From: Caldisericia bacterium
GTDB taxonomy: Bacteria > Caldisericota > Caldisericia > B22-G15
Reading direction: 5' to 3'
DNA: 64,000 nt
Assembly: GCA_030018355.1 (NCBI GenBank)
Contig: JASEFN010000001.1
Location: 248,001 to 312,000 of the forward strand
Position numbers and translations under genes: made by a program. Within the stretch, counting starts at the first letter, position 1. Every line of letters begins with the position of its first letter. Shown in pieces: positions 51,501-60,514 of the stretch. Below the pieces are notes generated by a model. That model had not been told where the DNA came from. It searched no databases and worked only from the letters and a program-made list of their open reading frames with translations.

Positions 51501-54500
51501 TTCCTTTGTTTTGATTTCCAATTGTTGATATTAAGAAGTGGTGAAGTCCTTTTGCAACAGTAAATTTATTTGATAGTGATGTTACAGATGGGGTTGTAAG
51601 TATAACTTTAAGTTGAACATCTGTTCCATGAGTTCCAAGTTTTACATTACCTGTCCAAACACCGCTTATAAAAGTAATTGATGTTGGCTCTAAAACCGTT
51701 GAATTTACAGCAGATAAAGTAGCAGAACCATTAAAGTTTGTACACAAATTTCCAAACTCATCATAAGCCTTAATTGTTACACTAAAAGGAACATTTACTG
51801 TTTGTGCACCAATAGTTGAAAATACAAAATTGTTAACTGGTGCTGGAAGTAGAGTTATAGCATTTGACTCTCCTATTTTACCATCTTTTTCAGCAATTAA
51901 TTTTATATTTGTTCCAGCCTTTGTTAGTGTTACACTTCCAATCCAAACACCATTATTAAAGAAACCAGTTATTTGAGGAGTTATAGTTCCATCTGAAACA
52001 GATAAATTAACTTGAGATACAAAATTTGGAATTGTGTAATTAAGTGAATCTTTAGCATAAATTTTTATTGTGAAAGAAGTTCCAGCAACTTGTGGAGATG
52101 GTATTGTATCAAAGGTAAAGTGGTCAAGCGCACCGAAAACTGAAAATATATTACTCATTCCCATTTTATGAGTTATAGGATCCTCAGCAAAAATTTGAAC
52201 AGATGGATTTGGAGTGTTTATTGTGACACTCCCAGTCCATCTACCATTAATAAATGAAGTTGTTGAAGAAGGAGAAATTGTACCAGGCCCTGTTGAAGAA
52301 GTAAGAAGCGCTGTTCCATTCCATGTTGTAATCAAAGAACCAGCAAGATCAACAGCTTTTATAGTTATATTAAATGGTATACCTGCGGTTTGATTTGATA
52401 TTAATTCAAATTCAAATCTACCTAAAACATTTGATGCACAAGTAAATGAGTTTGAAGTCCCAGTTATTGGTCCATTGTTTGCAGTTATTTTCATACTTGA
52501 GTGAGGAGTATAAAGTGTGACGCTTCCAGTCCATTTGCCTAATGTAAAGTTTCCTGTTGTTATTGGAGAAATTCCACCTGTTGAGGCAGTTAAATTAACG
52601 TTACAAGCTCCTCCTCCATAAATTCCCCATGTATCAGTATTATCCCAAGCACTTACAATATATCCATTTATATCTTTTGCATAAATAGTTATATTAAATG
52701 GATTATTTATTGTTTGAGGACCTATAATATCAAAATCAAAATGGTGAATTGTTTGGCTTGCAACAGTAAATGGATTTGATGTTCCTTTAATTCCTGGATT
52801 TGAGGTATCAGTCACAGTAATTGTGTGAATACCGACAGTTCCCATTTCCATTGAATTTACAACTCTTACACCAGAGGAAAAACCAGTTAAAGTATAGGGT
52901 AAAGGAAAACCAGCAATTTGGGCATTTGGATCAGTGGAAGTAACAATAACTGAATAACCTGCACCTGAATATGTTGTTACAGTATTATCCCATTGATCAA
53001 CTGCAGTAATTCTTAATGCATTTTCAGGATGAGCTCCAGGATTAAAGACACATCCAACTGTTTGTGGACCAACTGGTTTATAATCTCCAGTAACAGGGTC
53101 TAAGTCATTTGAAGTGACTTTAAAGTGGTGAAGTGGCCCTGGTAAAACATTAAATTGATTAGATAATCCATATTTTGATGCATATTCAACTTTAAGTTGT
53201 ACATTTGTACCAGTTTTATATAAAGTTATGTAGCCACTCCATACTCCATTAACAAAATTTACTGAAGTAGGCTCAATTACAAAATTAGCAGGAACTGTTG
53301 CTGAAATAGGAACTGTTGCATTAAAGTTTGAAATTATATTATCTAAACTATCTTTTGCATATATTTTAACTAAAAAGGGAGTTCCTGCTGTTTGAGGCGA
53401 TGCTATTAAATCAAAAGTGAAATGATGTAATCCTGCAGAAACAGAAAAGTTGTTAGAAGTTCCGAACTTTGAAAGGGCAGATGCTGTAATAAATACTGAT
53501 GGTGTAGGAGTATCAAGAGTAATATTACCCTCAAAAACTCCATTCACCATATTAACAGAGGTTGGAATTATATTTCCCACTGAAGATGAAAGGGTTAAAG
53601 TGGTATTTAAGTCTGAAATTAGATTGTGTTGAGAGTCATGTGCTTCAATTCTTATTAAGAAAGGAACTCCAGAAACTTGTGGTGCAATTGGAGAAAAATG
53701 GAAGTGATCTAGTGGACCTACAACTGAAAATGAATTTGAGTAACCATTCATCCCACTTCCCCCTGCATCTGTTGCAACTATTTGAACACTTGAAAATGGG
53801 GCATTAATTGTTATATATCCACTCCACTTTCCATTTACAAACGGACCAACAGTTCCTGGTGAAATAGGTCCTGATGGATTTAATGTTAAATTAACATTTC
53901 CTGTAAAGTTTGTAACAATATTCTCATTACCATCTCTTGCAGTTATTTCAACAAAGAAACTTTGATTTACCTTTTGAGGAGAAGGAATTAATGAAAAAGA
54001 AAAGTGATTCAATGTTCCTTGAAGTGCAAATAAATTTGATTCACCGGTCACACTTCCATAAGTTGCTACAAGTTTTACTGCAGTTGAAGGAGTATTTAAA
54101 GTAACTGTTCCAGACCATATTCCATTTACAAATACTACTGGAGAAGGATTTGTTGAAACTCCCATTGTTGGTAAGGAAGAAATTATAACTTGTTGATTGA
54201 AAGATGTAACAATCATTCCAAAAGAATCTTTTGCATAGATAGTTACAGAAAAAGGTACACCCGCAGTTTGAGGAGAAGCAATTGGTAGAAATTCAAAATG
54301 ATCTACCACACTTGATGATACAGAAAATATATTAGATTCACCAAAAATAATATCATATGTACTATTCGAAATTATGTGTTCTGTATGTTTTTCTAATGAA
54401 TTAAATGTTATTAAATTTATATTTAAATCTGAATCTCCACTTTGAACGTAAGTATTTGCTCTATAATTTCCATATGGTGTTAATCTTTTGTCACCTACAC

Positions 54501-56766
54501 TTACTTTGTTATCACCATCTATGTCTACATAAATATATTCTCCAAAATCAAACAAATTATTTACACTAACATTTTCTGTATGTTTCTCATTAGAAGCAAA
54601 TGTTATAAGTAATAAACCTATATCTGTATTTCCTGATGCAACAAAAGTATTATAATTATAATTTCTAACATTAGTTAATCTTTTATCACCAACATTTACA
54701 CTATTACTATTATCAATATCATAATAAATATATTCTCCATATTGTGAATTTGCATAAATTTTAGCTCCTGAATCTGATGTACTTAAAGTAACATTTCCAG
54801 TCCATATTCCATTAGTTAAATTTATTATATTTGGTGTTATTGTTCCACCTGGAGTTGAAACAAAAAGTTTTATAGGCCCATTATATGATGTAACTATTCT
54901 TCCAGCGCTATCCACAGCCTTAACTGTTATTTGAAATGGAGTATTTTTGCTTTGATTTCCAATTGGTTCAAATTGAAAAGAAATAGGATCTGGATCTGAA
55001 ACAGTGAATGTATTAGAAATACCTGGATTAATATTTGGATCAGCCGGTGCAGGTGGAAGTGTTGGAGGTGTTTCATCATCACAATAAATATAAGCGGCAC
55101 TTGATGAAGTAGTTAAAATCACATTGCCTGTCCAAACTCCATTAGTAAATGTTATTGAGGTTGGAGATATTCCTACTGGAGATGAAGCTAAATATGCAAC
55201 TCCATTAAAAGATGTATTAAGATTTCCAAAACTATCTTTTACTTTAATTGTTATTTGAAATGAATTTCCTACTGTCTGTGGACCTATTGATTCAAATACA
55301 AATGTACAATTATCTAAAATTTGAGGTTGAACGTTAAAAGTTGCACTTCCCTTTATTGTTGGATTTGATGTATCTTCAACATAAATTGTTTGAGGTCCAG
55401 CAGTTATTAAAGTTGCGTTAAAGGGTCTGTCTCCATTATCTGCCGGAACATATGTAGTGTCAGGCGGAAGAATTAAGGGTGGTGATGAGTAAGTATCTGT
55501 TGTTGAAAAGTGAACTGTTCCAGTATAATTTGTTATAGTATTTCCAAATTCATCAACTGCTTTTACTCTAAAACTAAAATTTGTTCCAGCAACAGGTGTA
55601 GTTGTAGAAAAATTATAAAACTCGAAATGGTGCAAAGTTGAAACTCCAACTTTAATTTTAGGTGGCATTAAATCTTGAAGGCCAGATCCATCTAAAGCAT
55701 TGATTGTTTGAGTACCAGAAGTTTTTAAGATTACTCCATTAGTAAAGGTGTGTTTTCCATTGTCTGAAGAGTTAAAGGTATAATTTGAGGGTGAGAAGGT
55801 GGCAAGGGGATCACTTGAATTAAAAACAACATTTTTATTATAATCACATACAATATTTCTCCATTCATCATAAATTCTTACTTCATAAGTTATTGGATTT
55901 CCAGCAGTTGTTGTATAAAATCCAGGAGTGGTTGATCTTCTTGTATCACCAAAATCTACAGTATTGTTAGTATTAGAATCTAAATATAATAATTCTCCAT
56001 AATTATACTTTCCATCTGCTTTAACATTTTCAAGATGTTTTAAATTGCTTCCAAAAAAAATAGTTAGAGATGCGCCTAAATCAGTATCTCCACTTTTTAC
56101 AATCGAACCAGCAGGATATGTAACAGACCCCCAAGTTACTGGTGTAATTCTAACATCTCCTGATGAAACATTGTTGCTTCCATCAATATCAATATAATAA
56201 TAATCTATTTCTGTAAATGTTCCAGAGGCATCTTGATCCCAACCTTTTTCATTTGCATTGAAAGGTATTAATGTCAATCCGTCATCAGCATCATTTGTAG
56301 CAACAACTGAAAAAACAGAATAAGTAGATCCACTTATTGATAAAGGTAGAACTTCAATAAAAGAGGGGTTTCCACCTGTTATTGAAAATCCAGATGAAAT
56401 GCCGTCTGTTAATCCTGTTTTAGTTGCTTTTATTTGAATTGTTGCCCAGTTTGTTAAATCATTTGAAGAAATTGTAACTGATACTATTTTTTGACCACCT
56501 TCAGATCCATTAAAAATGACCTCATAAGGATATATAGCAAAACCCGATTGAACTACTGATAAATTAACTGTCCCACTAAATGATGAATCCAAAACATCGC
56601 TTGCATCAAGAGCCTTTATTGTAATATTAAATGGCACTCCAACTTTTGCACTCAAAGGAACTTCCACTTTTAATTTAACAGCTGGACCACCATAAACTCT
56701 TGGAATATACATTGATAAAAGTAAAAAAATTATAAATGATAGAAGGACTACCCTTCCTTTTTTCAT
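48589..56766 (-). CDS. Giant secreted surface protein with Ig-like repeats and EF-hand-like inserts (about 2725 residues)
   Basis: The start is taken as ATG 56766, placed after AAAAGGAGG; a GTG at 56796 would put the RBS inside the gene. After a signal peptide come about 14 Ig-like repeats of ~90-110 residues, most opening with HHFxFxxIxxPQ and containing a NGxWxGxVTL strand. Two inserted regions (~160-280 and ~669-807) hold a repeated calcium-loop unit (DIDGDNKVSVGDKRLT). The C-terminal third has three ~130-residue modules shared with the neighbours (~1939-2342), an EGEHILYFYSKTKG-type domain, TTPP-linked Ig domains and two copper-amine-oxidase-like domains (~2599-2725). Extracellular structural or adhesive role presumed. 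Confidence 0.82.
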   Translation of the reverse strand: MKKGRVVLLSFIIFLLLSMYIPRVYGGPAVKLKVEVPLSAKVGVPFNITIKALDASDVLDSSFSGTVNLSVVQSGFAIYPYEVIFNGSEGGQKIVSVTISSNDLTNWATIQIKATKTGLTDGISSGFSITGGNPSFIEVLPLSISGSTYSVFSVVATNDADDGLTLIPFNANEKGWDQDASGTFTEIDYYYIDIDGSNNVSSGDVRITPVTWGSVTYPAGSIVKSGDTDLGASLTIFFGSNLKHLENVKADGKYNYGELLYLDSNTNNTVDFGDTRRSTTPGFYTTTAGNPITYEVRIYDEWRNIVCDYNKNVVFNSSDPLATFSPSNYTFNSSDNGKHTFTNGVILKTSGTQTINALDGSGLQDLMPPKIKVGVSTLHHFEFYNFSTTTPVAGTNFSFRVKAVDEFGNTITNYTGTVHFSTTDTYSSPPLILPPDTTYVPADNGDRPFNATLITAGPQTIYVEDTSNPTIKGSATFNVQPQILDNCTFVFESIGPQTVGNSFQITIKVKDSFGNLNTSFNGVAYLASSPVGISPTSITFTNGVWTGNVILTTSSSAAYIYCDDETPPTLPPAPADPNINPGISNTFTVSDPDPISFQFEPIGNQSKNTPFQITVKAVDSAGRIVTSYNGPIKLFVSTPGGTITPNIINLTNGIWTGNVTLSTSDSGAKIYANSQYGEYIYYDIDNSNSVNVGDKRLTNVRNYNYNTFVASGNTDIGLLLITFASNEKHTENVSVNNLFDFGEYIYVDIDGDNKVSVGDKRLTPYGNYRANTYVQSGDSDLNINLITFNSLEKHTEHIISNSTYDIIFGESNIFSVSSSVVDHFEFLPIASPQTAGVPFSVTIYAKDSFGMIVTSFNQQVIISSLPTMGVSTNPSPVVFVNGIWSGTVTLNTPSTAVKLVATYGSVTGESNLFALQGTLNHFSFSLIPSPQKVNQSFFVEITARDGNENIVTNFTGNVNLTLNPSGPISPGTVGPFVNGKWSGYITINAPFSSVQIVATDAGGSGMNGYSNSFSVVGPLDHFHFSPIAPQVSGVPFLIRIEAHDSQHNLISDLNTTLTLSSSVGNIIPTSVNMVNGVFEGNITLDTPTPSVFITASALSKFGTSNNFSVSAGLHHFTFDLIASPQTAGTPFLVKIYAKDSLDNIISNFNATVPISATVPANFVIEPTSVNFVNGVWSGYITLYKTGTNVQLKVEYASKYGLSNQFNVLPGPLHHFKVTSNDLDPVTGDYKPVGPQTVGCVFNPGAHPENALRITAVDQWDNTVTTYSGAGYSVIVTSTDPNAQIAGFPLPYTLTGFSSGVRVVNSMEMGTVGIHTITVTDTSNPGIKGTSNPFTVASQTIHHFDFDIIGPQTINNPFNITIYAKDINGYIVSAWDNTDTWGIYGGGACNVNLTASTGGISPITTGNFTLGKWTGSVTLYTPHSSMKITANNGPITGTSNSFTCASNVLGRFEFELISNQTAGIPFNITIKAVDLAGSLITTWNGTALLTSSTGPGTISPSSTTSFINGRWTGSVTINTPNPSVQIFAEDPITHKMGMSNIFSVFGALDHFTFDTIPSPQVAGTSFTIKIYAKDSLNYTIPNFVSQVNLSVSDGTITPQITGFFNNGVWIGSVTLTKAGTNIKLIAEKDGKIGESNAITLLPAPVNNFVFSTIGAQTVNVPFSVTIKAYDEFGNLCTNFNGSATLSAVNSTVLEPTSITFISGVWTGNVKLGTHGTDVQLKVILTTPSVTSLSNKFTVAKGLHHFLISTIGNQNKGIPFEITVTAKDEDNSTVSSFNGTVNLTCSLGVGTIEPITLGPFVNGTYTGNIKINRAGDNVTITVTDPVSGKTGTSNAFKVFGDKIIFKSSPQTIDLEQKSSAIVIGLVDPQGNPLIAPTNITVNLTTNSPTGKFSEDGVNWGITSIIFTSGSSEKSFYYKDSTPGAWDITVSATNYESATQRIVVSGKIANGSGQVSINPSSGLTNEKINITFTFTATFSLSGGAIKLTMPVGFPNPQLTDPNGDCFVSVTPDTGVSLGTIQTQLNNLIINIQTMASGNKLTIKLNNVTLPSIEGNYTFSFFTMGQGGTFTPIANQPQFRVDKGFSLEILSLTVSPQTASTNAGYTIIIRVGTKGELSVSDEINIKFPIGTFIPATINTNLIKLNDTQITTSPIVNQSANTITIKTPIPLPKETTAKIEISPQAGIINPPQAGNYTIEVTTNKETKPATYNFVLSPAPPISDIEVNVKPQSAGKEAEYNILFRININLLEGDKIYIKFPLGTNIPQSILPTAIQVSGVPIRYEPLVIGRLLVLTLSAPIVKGENSIIISKSAKIKNPEIPDKYILYLYTSRDLNEVPSKPYEIVGTPYTIITVTPELPDGINGWYVTKPKIKLEGKGEGVIETYYYWDDEEPQLYTQEFYAKEGEHILYFYSKTKGLDNAEQVRSRTFKVDTTPPKITILEPKFEYTNRQDLVISGITEPTILVSAQTSRTTSNTKGQFNLLIKLVPGLNTIKVQAIDSAGNISEVTLSITLDTTPPYLELDPSITKWMEVFTETFEVKGKVEVGAKLSINGIEVSYDLQGNFSYSVRLQEGNNSISIVAVDRAGNENSIYLPIKYIKRTVLKIKIGSKTVYVNDKPVQIEAAPWIDKKSGRAMVPLRVIVEAFGATVEYRYISFGDERVSIIFKLKRIDLRIGSNIAYVEGLPVRLDAPPVIINGRTFVPIRFIMETFGAKVDWDPFSSEITITYPAP

Positions 56767-56847
56767 TAGTTTAAAAACCTCCTTTTCTTGTTTCACTAAA
56801 TTCCCCTTGTTTATAAACTATTTTTACTATTAAATTTAAAAAAATCA

Positions 56848-56869
56848 AGGGGAGAATTAACTCTCCCCT
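56848..56869 (-). terminator. Intrinsic terminator overlapping the stop codon of the 1186-residue protein gene
   Basis: Eight-bp stem AGGGGAGA/TCTCCCCT with a 6-base loop that contains the TAA stop codon at 56859-56857. The minus-strand tail is TGATTTTTTTAAATTT. Confidence 0.8.
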
Positions 56870-59800
56870 GGGTAAGTAATTAAAACTTTCTTTTCTAGAG
56901 CCCTCCACTCAACCTTTGCGCCAAATACTTCCATGATAAACCTAATTGGCACATAAACTCTATCATTTTTTATAATAGGTGGTGTATCCATTTGATATGG
57001 TTTACCATTTAATGATGCAATTGAAGAATCAGGTGAAAGTTTCAAAATTTTCTTTGTTCCTTCAATATCTTCAATGGTTATAGTTACAATTCTTACTACA
57101 GGATCCCACTCAATAGTTGCACCAATAGATTCACTTATAAATCTCAATGGAACCATAGTTCTATTATTATAAATAAATGGTGGATAATCTAAAATTTTTG
57201 ATAACTCATTTACCTTTGCTTCAACTTTTCCAATTGTAAGTTCTATTTTAACCCTTGGATTCCAAATTATACCAATATTTTTTCTTGTTATATTACCTGC
57301 TTTATCAATTAATATAAAATCTAAAACATTCGTTCCAGATTTTTTAAGTTCATATTTTCCTTCAAACCTTCCATCTTCTCTTATTAAAATCTCCTCACCA
57401 TTAACCGTAAGTTTTCCTCCTACCTCTCCCTTACCTTTTATTTCTATAATTTTATCATAAACAACAACCCATGGAGTTGGATATTCAATAATTAATTCTG
57501 GAGGTATTGTATCTCTTATAACTTTAATAACTTCAAAAGATTCGTTTCCTGCAATATCAATTATTATAAAAGTTATTGAATTTGTTCCTTCAAAAAGATT
57601 AACCTCTGTTTTAAATGTTCCGTCCTCTTTTATATTTACTCTTTTTCCTTGAATTAATAATATTGAATTAATTTCAGAAATAGAACCAACTATTTCAATA
57701 ATTTCTCTATTAATATATATATCATTTTGAATATTTATAGACAAAATTTTGGGAAATGTTGTGTCAAGTTTAAAGGTTTTTTCTTTGATATCTTCTTTAC
57801 TTCCAAGTTTATCTTTTGCATAATAGTAAAGTGTATGAATCCCTTCTGGTGGAGTTACTAAACCTTTATATTCAATCCATGGACCATTATCCCATCTATA
57901 AAATACTATTGGCTCTTTGTCATACTTTGATGAGGATGAAAAAGTTATAATTGGTGTAGTTTTATAATATCCATTCATTCCATCTGGTTCAGGTATTGAA
58001 AGAATAATTTTTGTCTCAGGTTGAGGATAAACAAGAAAAGATTTTGTATTTATTGGGTTTGTCTCTCTTGATGTATAAATTATTAAAAAGTATTCTCCCT
58101 CTTCAACAAATTTTATGTTTGCATCTTGTGAAATGTATATAACAAATTCCTCTTCTTTAGCAATCGGTACAGGTGTTTGAAGTATTAACATAAGTTTATC
58201 TTTTGAAATAGATGGCATTTTTATTAAAGGAATGCCTTTCACTGTAATTGAAGATGGTTTGATATTTAGTGGAATCTCAACCTTCTGTGGGAATTTGATA
58301 TAAATATAGTCATTTACATTTAATGAGCCACCAGGACCAGTTTTTAACCTTATTTCAAAAGATACTGCCCTTTTAATTGATGGGGGCATTACTTTTGTTG
58401 AAATTGAAGTTAAAATTGATTCAATAAGTGTATATGATGTTGATATTTCAGTTTTTTCTTTCTCAGTCCATACTTTTAATTTATATTCACCAGGATTATC
58501 TGGATTTTTAATTCCAACTTCTTTAGAAATTATAATCTCTACTTTTTCCTCATTTTCAATTTTTATGGGAGTTTTTATTGTTAAAATTTTATTAGAAAAA
58601 TCGATTATTACACTTTTTGTTAAATTAACTCCATTAACAGTTATTAAATTTTTGTCAATTTCAGAAGGAAGTTTTGTATAGGTTGGAAATTTAATGTAAA
58701 TACTTTCTCCTTCATTAAGTAAACCATGTTTTCCAGTTTTAAAACTTATTTTATATTCTGCTTCAACTTTTGTAACAGAAGGATTAACTTCAACTTTTAA
58801 ATCAGAAATAATTGACTCAACAATTTTATAAGAATAGGATGTTACATAAGTTGGTTCTTTACTTGTGGCAACTTGAAGTGTATAATCACCACTTTTTGTT
58901 GGATTTTTTATTCCAAAATTCTCTGTAAAAATAACTATTACATTTGAATTATTTGGAATGTTTATTGGTACTTTTAATGTAATTTTTCTTTCTAAAGAAA
59001 TAATTATATCAGTTGGATTATAACCATTAATTGTAACATCATTCTTATCAAAAGTTATTGGTAAAAATGTATCATCAGGAAATTTTATTGCAATTAAATC
59101 ATAATCTTTAATTAATGCACCCGCTGTTCCAGTTCTAAATTCAATTGTATATTTTGCTTTAGTATCAACAACATTTGGTTCAACTTCAACTTTAGGTCGA
59201 GAAATAACTGAATAGTAAATTGCATAGGGTAAAGACGTAACTGGTGTTGGTTCTTTAGATGTATAAACTTGTAAAGTATATGTTCCAGATTTTGTTGGAT
59301 TAATTATTCCTGTGTTTATTGGAAATGTAACAACAACAAATGCTCCATTTGGTAATGAATATGGAAATATTAATCTAACAGTTCTTACTGCAACATAATA
59401 AATAGTAACTGGATAGCCATTAATGAGTGCTCCAAAAAATGGATAACCAAAAGGAACAAAAGTATCATAAGGAAAAGTAATTGTTACATAATCAATACCA
59501 CCAACTACACTTCCATTTGGACCAAGATTAAATCTTATTGTGTATTCAGCAGGAGAACCTGCATAAGGTGGATCAACATCTACTTTTGGAGTTGAAATTT
59601 GACTAATAATATAAATGTCTCCGACACCAAAATGAGTATATGGTCCACTTGGTGGGAATTCAGCTTTTAGTTGAATATGACCCCAATCAGTCATTTGAAT
59701 AGTAACATTATCAACATTTGTATTAGGAGTTGTAAAAATTGCAGCACCTGGGTCTGGATCTGAAATAGGAACAATAGACCAATCGAATTTATCCTCCCAT

Positions 59801-60417
59801 CCATATATTAAAAAAACATCTGTCCTTTTATTTCCATAACCATCAAAACTATTTGCTTCAAAATTTCTTATCTCTCCTACAAAACTATTATATGGATTAG
59901 GCGAAATAGTTATGTAGTTGATTAAATCTGGTATAACTTTTACATTACCATTAATATTTATAATAAAGGAAAAACCTCTTTTTACTTTTAGATTACCAGT
60001 TAAATTTCCTGCTTTTGTTGTATTTGTAGCATTGGTTATATCTACTTGTACTTGACCACCTGAAGTTTGATTTCCTGTTACAGGTATATTAATAATATTT
60101 AAAGATTTTGTTATTGTTCCAAATGTTGCACCTGTGGTATTTGTTGTAATAGTAATAATTGCACTGTTAAAATTAAAACCTATAGGAAAGGTGATTATTA
60201 AAGTATCTCCATTTTGAAGAAAAGGAATATTATTATCAAAATTAATTGTAACAATCCAATGTGTGTTATTTTTTCCTGCAGTATCATCTCCCTGAGTTAC
60301 CTGATTTCCTGGTGAGTTTGGTGAAAATGTAACACTAGTAATGTTTGCATAAACTTTTTGTGTTAGGAAATTTAACCCTAATAAAATTAAAAGCATAAAA
60401 ATTAAAATTTTTTTCAT
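56857..60417 (-). CDS. Secreted surface protein with copper-amine-oxidase-like C-terminus (1186 residues)
   Basis: A signal peptide (~1-24) and an N-terminal module (~25-165) paralogous to that of the 694-residue protein, then an Ig-like domain (~166-262), four ~130-residue modules (~270-800) with the signature phrases IxIKFP...P, IKNP and GxYxLxVxTSKE, a FYRW...EGIHTLYYYAKDKLG domain (~806-880), TTFP/IPP-linked Ig domains (~882-1056) and two copper-amine-oxidase-like domains (VPLRFISESIGATIEW and VPIRFIMEVFGAKVEW). It is the first of four tandem genes on this strand. RBS AAAGGAGG; a TATAAT box lies just upstream in the divergent region. Confidence 0.83.
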   Translation of the reverse strand: MKKILIFMLLILLGLNFLTQKVYANITSVTFSPNSPGNQVTQGDDTAGKNNTHWIVTINFDNNIPFLQNGDTLIITFPIGFNFNSAIITITTNTTGATFGTITKSLNIINIPVTGNQTSGGQVQVDITNATNTTKAGNLTGNLKVKRGFSFIININGNVKVIPDLINYITISPNPYNSFVGEIRNFEANSFDGYGNKRTDVFLIYGWEDKFDWSIVPISDPDPGAAIFTTPNTNVDNVTIQMTDWGHIQLKAEFPPSGPYTHFGVGDIYIISQISTPKVDVDPPYAGSPAEYTIRFNLGPNGSVVGGIDYVTITFPYDTFVPFGYPFFGALINGYPVTIYYVAVRTVRLIFPYSLPNGAFVVVTFPINTGIINPTKSGTYTLQVYTSKEPTPVTSLPYAIYYSVISRPKVEVEPNVVDTKAKYTIEFRTGTAGALIKDYDLIAIKFPDDTFLPITFDKNDVTINGYNPTDIIISLERKITLKVPINIPNNSNVIVIFTENFGIKNPTKSGDYTLQVATSKEPTYVTSYSYKIVESIISDLKVEVNPSVTKVEAEYKISFKTGKHGLLNEGESIYIKFPTYTKLPSEIDKNLITVNGVNLTKSVIIDFSNKILTIKTPIKIENEEKVEIIISKEVGIKNPDNPGEYKLKVWTEKEKTEISTSYTLIESILTSISTKVMPPSIKRAVSFEIRLKTGPGGSLNVNDYIYIKFPQKVEIPLNIKPSSITVKGIPLIKMPSISKDKLMLILQTPVPIAKEEEFVIYISQDANIKFVEEGEYFLIIYTSRETNPINTKSFLVYPQPETKIILSIPEPDGMNGYYKTTPIITFSSSSKYDKEPIVFYRWDNGPWIEYKGLVTPPEGIHTLYYYAKDKLGSKEDIKEKTFKLDTTFPKILSINIQNDIYINREIIEIVGSISEINSILLIQGKRVNIKEDGTFKTEVNLFEGTNSITFIIIDIAGNESFEVIKVIRDTIPPELIIEYPTPWVVVYDKIIEIKGKGEVGGKLTVNGEEILIREDGRFEGKYELKKSGTNVLDFILIDKAGNITRKNIGIIWNPRVKIELTIGKVEAKVNELSKILDYPPFIYNNRTMVPLRFISESIGATIEWDPVVRIVTITIEDIEGTKKILKLSPDSSIASLNGKPYQMDTPPIIKNDRVYVPIRFIMEVFGAKVEWRALEKKVLITYPGES

Positions 60418-60502
60418 ATATTCCTCCTTTTAATTATAAACTTCAAATTCTCTTTTTTGTTTCAAAAATTTAGAGAGTAGATAAATTTATTTTGTTCCAT
60501 TG

Positions 60503-60508
60503 TATAAT
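60503..60508 (+). promoter_or_regulatory. -10 box of the helicase gene, leaderless type
   Basis: TATAAT followed by six bases (TGTAAT) and the ATG at 60515. No -35 match and no Shine-Dalgarno sequence is visible. Transcription should begin at or next to the initiation codon. Confidence 0.5.
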
Positions 60509-60514
60509 TGTAAT

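Noticed and set aside
48589-56766. CRISPR array or tandem DNA repeat in the giant gene
   Set aside because: Repeats are at the protein level (Ig-like domains), about 270-330 bases long and diverged in DNA; there are no short identical direct repeats with spacers.
39734-60417. True copper amine oxidase activity of the surface proteins
   Set aside because: Only the short N-terminal-type (stalk) domain is present, in pairs at the C-terminus; the catalytic domain with topaquinone and copper histidines is absent.
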